DNA from: Geodermatophilus normandii
GTDB taxonomy: Bacteria > Actinomycetota > Actinomycetes > Mycobacteriales > Geodermatophilaceae
Length of the DNA: 64,000 nucleotides
Assembly: GCF_003182485.1 (NCBI RefSeq)
Contig: NZ_QGTX01000001.1
Coordinates: forward strand, 3,612,001-3,676,000
Reading direction: 5' to 3'
Shown: one piece after another, positions 34,030 through 42,734 of the stretch
Layout of the letters: each line of letters starts with the position of its first letter
How positions within the stretch are numbered: the stretch's first letter is position 1
Made by a program: the position numbers and the translations under genes
The notes under the pieces: generated by a model
The model's database searches: none
What the model was told of the DNA's origin: nothing
Seen by the model: only the letters and a program-made list of their open reading frames with translations

Positions 34030-34991
34030 CGCGCGGCCACCTCCGCCTCGGCCTCGGCCTGCGCCTCGGCGAGCACGTTGTCGATGTACCACTTGGCGAC
34101 GGCGGTGGCCTCGGCGTAGGTGCCGCCGCCGAGTTCGGCCTTGTCGTGCTCGACGGTCAGCCAGCCGTCGTACCCGGAGCGCACGATCTCCTTCATCAGG
34201 GAGGGGAAGTCGACCAGACCCCCCTCGCCCATCGGGTAGAACCAGCGGTCCACGCCCGGCGCCATCAGCTCCGGGTCCGGCGGGGTCCGGTACGCCTCGT
34301 GCTCGTCGACGGTCCGGGTGTCCTTGAAGTGGAAGCCGGTGCACCGGTCGGCGTAGTCGCGGAACACCTGGACCGGGTCGACGCCGGCGATCGTGTGCTG
34401 CGCGGTGTCGCAGAAGAAGAAGACGTACTCCGGGTCGGTGTGGCGGAAGAACGTGTCGAGCTGCTCGCGGGTGCGGATCGCGCCCCAGAACTCGAAGTGG
34501 CAGGTCGTCCTCATGCCGTGCTCGAGCGTCAGCCGGCCGACCCGGTTCCACAGGTCGGCGACGACCTTGATGGTGTCGTCGGTGACCGGCTCGGTCTGGA
34601 AGTAGGTGGACGTCGGCATGACGATGAAGTTCTCCACGCCGGTCAGGCCCTCGCACGCGCGCAGCGTGTTCGTGCAGTCGGCGACGATCCGGTCGTGCGT
34701 CTCGCGCACGTGCGGTGCGGTGTACCTCGTCGCGTTCGGGTACGCGGAGAAGATCCCGGTGATCTTGTCGAACCCGTTGTCCTGCAGGAACCGCTCGAAG
34801 CCGGGCACGGAGCCGTACATCCCGCCGAGCGCGTGCAGGTAGAAGAAGAAGGTGTCGAAGCCCGTGAACCCGAGAGCCGACAGCTGCTTGACGTACCGGT
34901 CCATGTAGGCGCGGTTGAACTGCGGGGGCTGCGGCCCCTGCGGCGTCTCCGTCACCCAGTGGTCCATGTAGGACCACTTCGTCCACCCCAC
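34026..34991 (-). CDS. Xylose-isomerase-like TIM barrel, type A, copy 1; first gene of the 35.0-23.8 kb unit
   Basis: 321 residues. TKWSYMDHWVTETPQGP, TGFDTFFFYLHALGG, MRTTCHFEFWGA, VFFFCDTAQHTIAGVDPVQVF, TGFHFKDTRTVDEHEAY and GWLTVEHDKAELGGGTY. The GTG start is preceded by GAGGGGAC. An AT-rich dyad lies 27 bp upstream and the 26-bp island motif about 90 bp upstream, marking this as the promoter-proximal gene. Catalytic role not known; context points to 3-keto-sugar processing. Confidence 0.78.
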   Translation of the reverse strand: MGWTKWSYMDHWVTETPQGPQPPQFNRAYMDRYVKQLSALGFTGFDTFFFYLHALGGMYGSVPGFERFLQDNGFDKITGIFSAYPNATRYTAPHVRETHDRIVADCTNTLRACEGLTGVENFIVMPTSTYFQTEPVTDDTIKVVADLWNRVGRLTLEHGMRTTCHFEFWGAIRTREQLDTFFRHTDPEYVFFFCDTAQHTIAGVDPVQVFRDYADRCTGFHFKDTRTVDEHEAYRTPPDPELMAPGVDRWFYPMGEGGLVDFPSLMKEIVRSGYDGWLTVEHDKAELGGGTYAEATAVAKWYIDNVLAEAQAEAEAEVAAR

Positions 34992-35017
34992 GGTCGAGTC
35001 CCCTCGTCGGTTCTTTT

Positions 35018-35032
35018 TGCATGATCCGTGCA
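35018..35032. promoter_or_regulatory. AT-rich dyad TGCA-N7-TGCA
   Basis: TGCATGATCCGTGCA sits between TTTTT and TAAATA in an otherwise GC-rich region, 27 bp before the type A copy 1 start. It is probably a repressor site at the promoter; TATTTA on the minus strand beside it could be the -10. Confidence 0.5.
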
Positions 35033-35078
35033 TAAATATCGTGGCGGCTCGTGACCGCCGACACAAACGGTTCCTGCC

Positions 35079-35104
35079 GATGCCGGGCATCAGCGGCGGT
35101 GATG
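35079..35104 (-). promoter_or_regulatory. Island motif, copy 1
   Basis: Starts GATGCCGGGCATC and ends GGTGATG, 26 bp. It matches the copies at 49246 and 52683, including the last GTGATG. It overlaps the 3' end of the MFS gene and lies about 90 bp before the next gene. GATGCC/GGCATC is an inverted repeat. Confidence 0.6.
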
Positions 35105-36496
35105 CGCCTCGCGGGGCAGGGCCAGGGCGGCGAGGCAGGCGACCAGCTGCAGTCCCGCGCCGACGAGCAGGCCGGCGCGGAACCCGTCGGTCGCCGTGTC
35201 GCCGACGACCGAGCTGGCGACCGCCACCAGCGCCGCCAGCCCGATGGCGCTGCCCACCTGGCGAGAGGTCGAGAGCAGGCCCGAGGCCAGCCCCGCCTGC
35301 CCCGGACCCAGGCCGGTGGTGGCGGTGACCGTGAGCGGGAGCCCGGCGGCACCGAACCCCGCCATGGCCAGCGTCATCGGCACCACGACGTGCCACCAGT
35401 AGGAGCCGCCGCCGTCGATCCGCGAGAGCCACACCAGGGCGCCGGCCGCGACCAGCGTGCCGAGCTGGAACAGCCGGCGCGGCCCGATCCGCTCGATCGC
35501 CCGTGAGCTCAGCCGGGCGCCCAGCGCGATCCCGACCGCGCCGGGGGCCAGGACGAGCCCGGCCGTCAGCGGGTCGAGGTCCAGCACCTGCTGCAGGTAC
35601 AGCACCAGGAAGAACATCATGGCCGGGAGGACCCCACCGGTCAGCGCGGACAGCCCGTTGGCCACGGTCACCGGCCGGACGCGGAACACCGCCAGCGGGA
35701 CGACGGGCTCGGCCGCCCGGCGCTCGGCGAGCACGAACAGCACGCCGAGCACCGCCGCACCCGCCAGGCAGGACAGGGCGGGGCCCGACGCCCATCCCCG
35801 CTCCTCGCCGAGGATCACCGCCGACACGAGCAGCGCGGTGGCGGCGGTGACCGACACCGATCCGGGCAGGTCGAGCCGCCCGCGCGCGTGGTCGGGCGAC
35901 CGGCCGCGCAGCGCCCAGGCGGCGACGGCGGCCAGCACCGCGCACAGCGGGACGTTCACGAACAGGACCCACCGCCAGCTCAGCAGGCCGGTCAGCAGAC
36001 CGCCGATGACGCCGCCGAGCGCGCTGCCGGAGGCCGCCGCCGCGGTGAGCAGGCTCAGCGCCCGGGCGCGGGCGCGGGCGTCGGCGAAGCCCGTCGTGAC
36101 GAGGCTGAGCGTCGTGGGCACCAGGACCGCTCCCCCGAGCCCCTGGACGAAGCGGGCGGCGACCAGCTGCCAGCCCTCCTGGGCCAGACCGCCGGCCAGG
36201 CTGGCCGCGGCGAAGAGCAGGAGGCCACCGAGGAACGCCCGCTTGCGGCCGAACAGGTCGCCCAGCCGCCCGCCGAGCAGCAGGAAGCCGGCGAAGGTGA
36301 GCGTGTAGCTGCTCACCACCCACTGCAGCCCGGTCGCCGAGAGCCCGAGGCTCTCCTGCATCGGCGGCAGCGCGACGTTGACGATCGAGGTGTCGAGGAC
36401 GGCGATGAACTGGGCGGCGCAGGCGATCGCGAGCAGCGCGCCCGGCCGCCGCGGCGGCGCCTCGACGGGCGCCGCCGCGGGGAGTGTGGTGTCCAC
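35090..36496 (-). CDS. DHA2-type (EmrB/QacA) MFS transporter
   Basis: 468 residues, about 14 helices. FIAVLDTSIVNVALPPMQ is the motif D1-like opening and LGGRLGDLFGRKRAF the motif A loop of the DHA2 drug:H+ antiporters. It is the last gene of the 49.1-35.1 kb unit, directly adjacent to the SnoaL-like gene (the GTG follows its stop with no gap). It could export the aglycone or an intermediate; such exporters often serve as protection against toxic aromatics (inference). Confidence 0.86.
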   Translation of the reverse strand: MDTTLPAAAPVEAPPRRPGALLAIACAAQFIAVLDTSIVNVALPPMQESLGLSATGLQWVVSSYTLTFAGFLLLGGRLGDLFGRKRAFLGGLLLFAAASLAGGLAQEGWQLVAARFVQGLGGAVLVPTTLSLVTTGFADARARARALSLLTAAAASGSALGGVIGGLLTGLLSWRWVLFVNVPLCAVLAAVAAWALRGRSPDHARGRLDLPGSVSVTAATALLVSAVILGEERGWASGPALSCLAGAAVLGVLFVLAERRAAEPVVPLAVFRVRPVTVANGLSALTGGVLPAMMFFLVLYLQQVLDLDPLTAGLVLAPGAVGIALGARLSSRAIERIGPRRLFQLGTLVAAGALVWLSRIDGGGSYWWHVVVPMTLAMAGFGAAGLPLTVTATTGLGPGQAGLASGLLSTSRQVGSAIGLAALVAVASSVVGDTATDGFRAGLLVGAGLQLVACLAALALPREAHHRR

Positions 36497-37279
36497 TTAC
36501 CGGAAGGTGTCCTCGAACTGCGTGTACGGCACCGGCGGCTCGGGGTCGAGCGTCTGGACCCTGTCGTTGGCGTACGGGTGGTGGTCCGTCGTCGTCACCG
36601 GCTCGTCCACCGGCGGCAGGAACACCGGGACGCCGTCGTCGCCGAACCACGCCAGCTGCGAGTCGTGGCTCTCCTGGTTGTCCTTGGCGAAGCTGATCCA
36701 GTCGCGGTTGAAGGGGGCCCGGGCGACCTCGTAGCAGCGGAAGTGCCAGATCCGCCACTCGCCGTCCTGCTTGACGAAGTCGACGCCGTACTTGCACCAC
36801 ACCCAGTGCGCCCACACCGGCTTGCCGTCGACGTCACCGCCGGACAGGACCCACGGCGGGACGCCCTTGGCGACCTCCGGGTCCATGAGACCGGACTCCA
36901 GGCCGGCCATGATCCAGATGCCCTTGGCGGTCTGCCCGTCGGCACCGACCTCGACGACCGGCGTGCTCGTGTAGTGGAACAGCAGCTTGCCGATCGGCTT
37001 GGGGCGGCCGCGGTGGTAGGCGGTCACCGACTCGTAGGTCGTGTAGACGCCGACGTTGTTGTACCGCGACCAGATGTCCGGCGTCCCGGGCTTCACCCAG
37101 AGCTCGTCGATGATCCGCTCGTCCTGGTAGGCGTTGTGGTAGTGCATGTACCGGTTGAAGACGTTCTCGACCGCGCCGCGGTCCTGCGCACGGGTGGCGG
37201 TCAGCTCGGCGGCGGCGAGCCGCTCCTCCAGTGCTGCCAGGCGCTGCTCGAGCGCCTGTGTCTCGTCGGTGGTGGTCAT
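36497..37279 (-). CDS. SnoaL-like NTF2-fold protein with N-terminal coiled coil
   Basis: 260 residues, longer than a single SnoaL domain. Residues 5-38 are a heptad-rich coiled coil (QALEQRLAALEERLAAAELT). Then RGAVENVFNRYMHYHNAY and a beta sheet with GKLLFHYTSTPVVEVGADG and WRIWHFRCYEVARAPF. Relatives are found beside aromatic-compound degradation genes. It could isomerise, dehydrate or decarboxylate an aglycone. It is co-directional with the MFS gene and 110 bp below the beta-alpha fusion. Confidence 0.72.
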   Translation of the reverse strand: MTTTDETQALEQRLAALEERLAAAELTATRAQDRGAVENVFNRYMHYHNAYQDERIIDELWVKPGTPDIWSRYNNVGVYTTYESVTAYHRGRPKPIGKLLFHYTSTPVVEVGADGQTAKGIWIMAGLESGLMDPEVAKGVPPWVLSGGDVDGKPVWAHWVWCKYGVDFVKQDGEWRIWHFRCYEVARAPFNRDWISFAKDNQESHDSQLAWFGDDGVPVFLPPVDEPVTTTDHHPYANDRVQTLDPEPPVPYTQFEDTFR

Positions 37280-37389
37280 GTCGTGTCCTGCTCCCTCTGT
37301 GGGGCGGTTGACGGGGGTCGGGTCCGGGGCGCGCCGGGCGGTCCGCGGAACGGCCGCGGCGTGATCAGCCGGCAGGAACGGGGCACGGG

Positions 37390-38694
37390 TCAGCCGTGGC
37401 CCTTCTGCAGCGAGCGCAGCAGGGCGTGCTGTCGACGCACCTGGTCGCGGCCGCGGTAGGGCTCCCGCCGTCCCTCGTACTCGCTGGACAGCCAGCCGCT
37501 CCAGCCGGCGTCCTCCAGGGTCGGGACGATCTCGCCCCACGGGACGTGCAGGTCGTGCAGCGAGTCGTCGATCTCGAAGAACTTGGCCTGGATGAAGTGC
37601 GTGTGCGGCAGGACCTCGACGAGGTCGGACATGGGGACGCGCAGCGGGCGCAGCGGCGGCGGCACGTCCTCCTCGTCGTCCGTGCCGAGGCTCTCCGCGG
37701 CCTCGCGGACGACGGCGGTCTGGAAGATGCCGGTGTCGATGAGCAGCTTGAAGTGCTCGGTGCCGGTCTTCTCGATGAAGTCGACGTAGCCCTGGGTGAC
37801 GGGGTGGTCGATCGGTGTCGGCGAGTGGATCTCCGGGCAGATGACGACGTCGAGGTCGGCGGCCAGGTCGAGCGAGCGCTCGACGACCTGCTCCCAGATG
37901 GGGTGCGGGTCGAGGTCCCAGGAGACGACGCCGAACTTCGGGCGCACCGAGGTGAAGCCGAGCTCCTTGGCCAGCCGCAGGTCCTGCTGGAGCTGCTCGG
38001 CGCCCTCCTCCGCGGTGAGGTCGCGGCCGTGGAAGCGGGTGGTGTCGACCCAGGAGCCGAAGTTCGTGGGCGTGAGGCCGTACCGGGCGACCAGCCCGTG
38101 CCAGGAGTCGATCCAGGCCGGGTCGGGCGACGGGTAGTCCGGCAGGTTGCCCTCACCGAGGATCTCGATGCCGGTGGCGCCGAGGTCGGCGATGTCGGCG
38201 AAGACGTCCTCGAGGGTCATCGACGTGTACACGTCGCCGGTGTAGCTGTAGGTCGAGACGCAGTACCGCAGGCCGCCGTCGGGCACCGGCGGGACGATCA
38301 CGCCCGAGCCGGTGATCGCGAACTCCGACCGGGCGATCGGCGGTGGGAAGTACGAGCGCCGCAGGTAGACCGTCGCCTCGAGGCGGTGGACGCCGACGGA
38401 CAGGCCGCCGGGCTTCGGCACGGTGATGGTGGCCGGCTCGTCGAGCTGCCAGCGGACGTCGGTCGAGGCCCGCAGCTCGTCGCGGGTGAAGGTGCGGCCC
38501 TGCAGCGTCCACAGCGGCACGTGGTCGGGGATCCGCTCGCCGTCGACGACGACCTCGATGCCGTCGAGGAGGCTGGCGGGGCCGCCGCGGTAGTTGGGGT
38601 TGCGCAGCCGGAAGGAGAAACCGGTGACCCGGCCGTCCTCGACGACGTTGCGGAAGCCCCGCCCCTGGATGATCGGGAACTCGAGCACGGTCAT
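37390..38694 (-). CDS. Fused C-glycoside deglycosidase-like protein: beta domain plus alpha TIM barrel
   Basis: 434 residues. Residues ~1-130 are a beta-subunit-like domain: GFSFRLRNPNYRGGPASLLD, strand VVVDG, WQLDEP, and TVYLRRSYFPPPIAR. Residues ~140-434 are the alpha-type TIM barrel: VVICPEIHSPTPI, FKLLIDTGIF, THFIQAKFFEI, WLSSEYEGR and RRQHALLRSL, keeping the Glu/Asp/Glu ligand pattern with HFIQAKF in place of HVHAKF. No stop or frameshift separates the domains. It lies directly before the two GMC oxidases and overlaps one by 4 bp. A natural fusion supports that the separate pairs elsewhere in the island are true complexes. Confidence 0.82.
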   Translation of the reverse strand: MTVLEFPIIQGRGFRNVVEDGRVTGFSFRLRNPNYRGGPASLLDGIEVVVDGERIPDHVPLWTLQGRTFTRDELRASTDVRWQLDEPATITVPKPGGLSVGVHRLEATVYLRRSYFPPPIARSEFAITGSGVIVPPVPDGGLRYCVSTYSYTGDVYTSMTLEDVFADIADLGATGIEILGEGNLPDYPSPDPAWIDSWHGLVARYGLTPTNFGSWVDTTRFHGRDLTAEEGAEQLQQDLRLAKELGFTSVRPKFGVVSWDLDPHPIWEQVVERSLDLAADLDVVICPEIHSPTPIDHPVTQGYVDFIEKTGTEHFKLLIDTGIFQTAVVREAAESLGTDDEEDVPPPLRPLRVPMSDLVEVLPHTHFIQAKFFEIDDSLHDLHVPWGEIVPTLEDAGWSGWLSSEYEGRREPYRGRDQVRRQHALLRSLQKGHG

Positions 38695-40196
38695 GCTCCT
38701 TCGCGGAGTCCGGTGGCCAGCGCCGTGGCCCCGCGCACGGCGAGGGCGACGCTGGTGAGGGTCGGGTTCATCGAGTTGGCGGTCGGGATCAGGCCGTTGC
38801 CGGCGAGCACGAGGCCGGGCACGCCCCACACCCGCGACCACGGGTCGCACACGCTGGTGCCGTCGTCGGTCTCGCCCATGCGGACGGTCCCCATGTAGTG
38901 CAGCGAGCTGCCGGCCGGCATGACCTTGGGCATCCCGTCGACGAACTCGCCGAGCGCGGCGGCGGCGCGGGCCTGGTGCTTGCGGGCCCGCTCGAAGTCC
39001 GCCTCCTCCAGGTCGGTGAGCTCGTAGGCGATGCGGATGCCGGGCAGGCCGTTCTCGTCGGGCGCGTCGTCCTCGAACGTGAGCCGGTCCTCCGGCCGGG
39101 GCCGCTTGCGGATGCCCCAGCCCATGCCGACGTAGCCCGCCGGGTTGTCGCGGAACCGGCTGCCCTCCGGCAGCGGCGCCGGCGAGACGGGGCTGAACAT
39201 CATCTGCGCGGAGTACGGGTGTCCGTGCTCCTCGTCGAACGGGATCGCGATGATGGCCCGGATCGGGTCGACCGGCCCGGCGGAGTCCTCCCGCGGCGGC
39301 AGGACGTCCTCCCGCACCGCCACCACGCCGAAGAGCAGCGGGTGCTCGGTCAGGTACCGGCCCAGCGCCTCGGGGCGGATGCCGGAGGCCCACAGCAGCT
39401 GCGGGGTGCGCAGCGCGTCGGCGGCCAGGACGACGACGTCGGCCCGGACCTCCTCCTCCGCGCCGGTGCGCAGGTCGCGCAGCACGGCGCCGACGGCGCG
39501 GTCGCCGTCCCGGAGCACCCGCACGCACAGCGTCTCGGGGCGCAGGGTGAACCTGCCGTCGTCGGGCACGCCGTCGAGGACGACGTCGGTGCCGCTCCAC
39601 CGCAGGGAGCCGTCCGCCCGGGGGTCGGCGGCCACCGGCAGGGGGCGCACCGTGATGCCGTCGGGCGCGAACTCGTCGCGGATCCGCTCCAGGATCGCCG
39701 CGGCCTGGGGCGCGCCGTCGAAGGACGGCCGGTGGACGTGCAGCAGCGACTCCGCGACGGCGAGGAGCTGCTCCCAGTCCGCGTCCTCGATGAAGGGGAC
39801 GCGCTCCGGCCCGGTGGGGGCGGGCGTGGCGCAGGTCCAGTGCACGCCCTGGCCGCCGACGCAGGTCGCGCCGGCCGCCGCGGGCATGCCCGGTGAACCG
39901 TCGGCGGCCCGGCCGATGAGGTGGGTGCCCTGCCGCGCGGTGATCGTCCCCTCGACGACCACGCCGCCCGGGATGCCGGAGACGCCGCTCTCGTGCGACC
40001 GGCCCTGCGAGGCCAGTCGCGCCGCCGCCTGCTCCTCCGGGTCCGGGACGTTCTTGACGTTCATGCCGAGCGGCCGGGTCACGACCGGCCCCGCCTCGAC
40101 CATGAGGACGTCGACGTCCGGGACCTGCTCCAGGAGCAGCCGGGCGTAGGTGGCTCCGGTCGGCCCGCTGCCGACGACCAGTACTCGGGGGGTCAT
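38691..40196 (-). CDS. GMC-family FAD oxidoreductase, C-glycoside 3-oxidase-like (copy A)
   Basis: 501 residues. FAD Rossmann loop VLVVGSGPTGATYARLLLE at the N-terminus, VGGQGVHWTC (near 113-122) for flavin contact, LWASGIRPEALGRYLTEHP, and the C-terminal GSSLHYMGTVRMG plus SMNPTLTSVALAV with the His/Asn pair expected at the active site. CarA-type enzymes of this pyranose-oxidase-like group oxidise the sugar C3-OH of C-glycosides. Position next to alpha/beta deglycosidase genes fits. It overlaps both neighbours by ATGA. Confidence 0.82.
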   Translation of the reverse strand: MTPRVLVVGSGPTGATYARLLLEQVPDVDVLMVEAGPVVTRPLGMNVKNVPDPEEQAAARLASQGRSHESGVSGIPGGVVVEGTITARQGTHLIGRAADGSPGMPAAAGATCVGGQGVHWTCATPAPTGPERVPFIEDADWEQLLAVAESLLHVHRPSFDGAPQAAAILERIRDEFAPDGITVRPLPVAADPRADGSLRWSGTDVVLDGVPDDGRFTLRPETLCVRVLRDGDRAVGAVLRDLRTGAEEEVRADVVVLAADALRTPQLLWASGIRPEALGRYLTEHPLLFGVVAVREDVLPPREDSAGPVDPIRAIIAIPFDEEHGHPYSAQMMFSPVSPAPLPEGSRFRDNPAGYVGMGWGIRKRPRPEDRLTFEDDAPDENGLPGIRIAYELTDLEEADFERARKHQARAAAALGEFVDGMPKVMPAGSSLHYMGTVRMGETDDGTSVCDPWSRVWGVPGLVLAGNGLIPTANSMNPTLTSVALAVRGATALATGLREGA

Positions 40197-41704
40197 GCGT
40201 GCGCCTCCTCGGCGACGGGGGTGGCGGCCAGCGAGGCGGCCAGGGACCGGGCGGTGAGGACGCCGAGCGCGACGGCGGTCAGGGTGGGGTTGCAGGCGGT
40301 CGCGGTCGGGATGACGTTGTTGCCGCCGACGTACAGGTTCTCGGTGCCCCACACCCGGCCGGTCGGGTCGCAGACGCTCGTGCCGTCGTCGGCCCTGCCC
40401 ATCCGGGTCGTGCCGAGGTAGTGCAGCGAGCTGCCGGGCGGCATGACGAACGGGTCGCCGAGCGGCCGGCCCAGCGCCCGGGCCGCCTCCGCGATCTCGG
40501 TCTTGGCCGCCTCGATCGACGCCGTGTCGGCGGCGCTCAGGGCGTAGTCGACCCGGATGGCCGGCAGGCCGTGGGCGTCGGTGGCGTCGTCGTCGAACCA
40601 GACCCGGTTGTCCGGCGACAGCTCCTTCCTGCAGAACCAGCCGAGGCCGACGACCTGCCCCGGCCGCACGGTCACGCCGGGGTCCAGGGGCACCGGCGAG
40701 GCGTCCATCTGCATGACCTGGCCGTGGAAGGGCCGGTCGGCGGCGTAGGGCACCCAGGAGACGCCGGAGACGGGGACGATCGCCCCGCCGCCGGGTGCGG
40801 CCGCGGCGGTCACCGGGAGGGCGGTGTCCACGGGGGCGTCCTCCGGGACGTACCGCTCGTCCAGCACCGACGCCGCCATGATCTGCGGGTGCTCGGTCAG
40901 GTACCGGCCGAGCGCCTCGGGTCGCACACCCGAGGCCCACAGCAGCTGGGGGGTCCGCCAGGCGTCGGCGGCCACCACCACCGCGCGGGCGCCGACCTCC
41001 GACCGCTCCCCCGAGGCCAGGTCGACCACCTCGACCCCGGTCACCCGGTCGCCGTCGAGCAGGAGCCGCCGCGCCAGCGTCCCGGTGCGCAGCTCCACGC
41101 CGGGCCGCTGCCACAGGTCGCCCGCGATGATCGCGGGCCCGGTCCAGTGCAGGGCGCCGTCCTCCCCCACGGTCACGGCGACCGGCATCGCGCCCACCGG
41201 CCGGCGGTGCGGCCGGTCGAACAGCTCGCCGAGCACCCGCTGCACCGCGCCGGTCAGCGGCGCCCGGTCGAAGGCGTGCGTGGTCACCGCCAGCAGCTCC
41301 TCGGCCCGCGCGAGCGCCTCGTCGAGGACGGCGGGCTCGACGCAGTCGGGCACCTCGTCGTCGACCGGGCGCGGGCAGGCCGCGGTCCAGTGCGCGCCCA
41401 TCCCGCCGACGTTCGTCGACATGGCCGCGTTGGGCATCGACGCGGCGCCGATCAGCGCGGTGCCCGGACGGGCCGGCGTGCCGCCGGGCAGCGGCGCCGG
41501 TCCGGTGGCGAGACCGGCGAGCAGCCGGTCGCGCTCGTCGACGTCGGCGATGTTCTTCACGTGCCCGCCGGCGGTGTCGCCGAGGGCCTCACCGGCCTCG
41601 AGCACCAGCACCCGCAGGCCGCTGCCGGCGTCGGACAGCTCGCGCGCGACCGCCGTCCCCACCGGGCCGGAGCCGACGACGACGACGTCGTACGACCCGC
41701 TCAC
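40193..41704 (-). CDS. GMC-family FAD oxidoreductase, C-glycoside 3-oxidase-like (copy B)
   Basis: 503 residues; paralogue of the next gene. VVVVGSGPVGTAVARELSDAG, NVGGMGAHWTAACPRP, LWASGVRPEALGRYLTEHPQ, GSSLHYLGTTRMG and ACNPTLTAVALGVL. Alignment by eye shows the same blocks and spacing but divergent middles, suggesting different glycoside specificity. The start overlaps the alpha gene stop (GTGA). Pyranose 2-oxidation instead of 3-oxidation is possible. Confidence 0.82.
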   Translation of the reverse strand: MSGSYDVVVVGSGPVGTAVARELSDAGSGLRVLVLEAGEALGDTAGGHVKNIADVDERDRLLAGLATGPAPLPGGTPARPGTALIGAASMPNAAMSTNVGGMGAHWTAACPRPVDDEVPDCVEPAVLDEALARAEELLAVTTHAFDRAPLTGAVQRVLGELFDRPHRRPVGAMPVAVTVGEDGALHWTGPAIIAGDLWQRPGVELRTGTLARRLLLDGDRVTGVEVVDLASGERSEVGARAVVVAADAWRTPQLLWASGVRPEALGRYLTEHPQIMAASVLDERYVPEDAPVDTALPVTAAAAPGGGAIVPVSGVSWVPYAADRPFHGQVMQMDASPVPLDPGVTVRPGQVVGLGWFCRKELSPDNRVWFDDDATDAHGLPAIRVDYALSAADTASIEAAKTEIAEAARALGRPLGDPFVMPPGSSLHYLGTTRMGRADDGTSVCDPTGRVWGTENLYVGGNNVIPTATACNPTLTAVALGVLTARSLAASLAATPVAEEAHA

Positions 41705-42732
41705 CGGGCCACCACCGAGGCCTCGGCCTCGAGCAGCCGCCTGAGCATGTCGTGCTGGGCGCGGACCTGGTCGAAGGCGTCGTGGCGGTCGCTGTACGCG
41801 TGCGCCTCGTACTCGCTGGAGACGAAGCCGGTGTAGCGCTGCTCGACCAGCACGCGGGCGACCGTCGGCCAGTCGATGGACGGGTCGGTGAGACCGTCGG
41901 GCCCCTCCACGATCCCGTAGAACTTGCCGTGCACGTGCACCACGTGGGGGAAGAAGTCGGCCCAGCGCTCGGGCTCCATCTTCCCGTGCATCGTGAAGAG
42001 CATCTTGAGGTTGCCGACCTGCGCCGGGCTCGCGCCCGCCTCGGCGGCCCGCCGCTCCAGCTCGGGGAACTTGGCCACGGTCGGGCCGGGCTCGGCCCAC
42101 AGCTGCTTGGTCATGGCCGTCAGCTCCGGCGAGATGCCGGCGGCGCGGTGGGCGTCGTCGACGGCCTCCGGGATGGCCCGCATGCTGGAGCTCATGTCGG
42201 GGATGAACCCCAGCCACGGGGTGTCCAGCCGGACGAAGAGCTCCTTGAGCGCGGCCACCGGCGGCGCCTCGACGGTCAGCGGCGCGTGGATCTCGACGCC
42301 GATGCCCACGCCGAGCTCCTCGGCCAGGGGCAGGAGCCGCTCCAGGATCGCCGGGCTCGTCTCGACGCCCACCCGGGTGACGGGGAAGCCCAGCGCCGCG
42401 GCCCCGCGGACCTGGACGGCCACGTACTCGTAGGACTCGTCGTCGGTCAGCAGCCGGCCCGGGTAGAGCCCGAGGTCGTTGTTGATGGCCAGGCAGGAGG
42501 GGGTGAGGCCGGAGGACTCGATCACGCCGCGGACCTCGCGGACGGCGGCGTCGTCCAGCCGCGGCCAGCCGCGCAGGCTCTGGAAGGCGACCATCTCCAG
42601 GCCGGGGCCCAGGTCGCGCGCCGCCACCTCGGCCACCAGCGAGGCGAAGTCGCGGCCGGGCTTGCGCTGCTCCAGGGAGAGGCTGAACAGGGTGGTGCCC
42701 AGGCGCGGCAGGCCGGGCGCGGTGTCGGTCAT
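41701..42732 (-). CDS. C-glycoside deglycosidase alpha-subunit-like TIM barrel (set 3)
   Basis: 343 residues. GTTLFSLSLEQRKPGRDF opening; ligand blocks VGVEIHAPL, GFIPDMSSSM, VVHVHGKFYGI, FVSSEYEAHAY; C-terminal RAQHDMLRRLLE. It has the full Glu-Asp-His-Glu pattern of the set 1 alpha. The partner is the beta gene just upstream (42735), separated by 2 bp. It precedes the two oxidases, so oxidation and cleavage are encoded side by side. Confidence 0.8.
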   Translation of the reverse strand: MTDTAPGLPRLGTTLFSLSLEQRKPGRDFASLVAEVAARDLGPGLEMVAFQSLRGWPRLDDAAVREVRGVIESSGLTPSCLAINNDLGLYPGRLLTDDESYEYVAVQVRGAAALGFPVTRVGVETSPAILERLLPLAEELGVGIGVEIHAPLTVEAPPVAALKELFVRLDTPWLGFIPDMSSSMRAIPEAVDDAHRAAGISPELTAMTKQLWAEPGPTVAKFPELERRAAEAGASPAQVGNLKMLFTMHGKMEPERWADFFPHVVHVHGKFYGIVEGPDGLTDPSIDWPTVARVLVEQRYTGFVSSEYEAHAYSDRHDAFDQVRAQHDMLRRLLEAEASVVAR

Positions 42733-42734
42733 CG

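Noticed and set aside
31131..34991. Endonuclease IV-type DNA repair enzymes
   Set aside because: They share the TIM-barrel fold, but length, motifs and sugar context fit epimerase/isomerase-like enzymes and not AP endonuclease.
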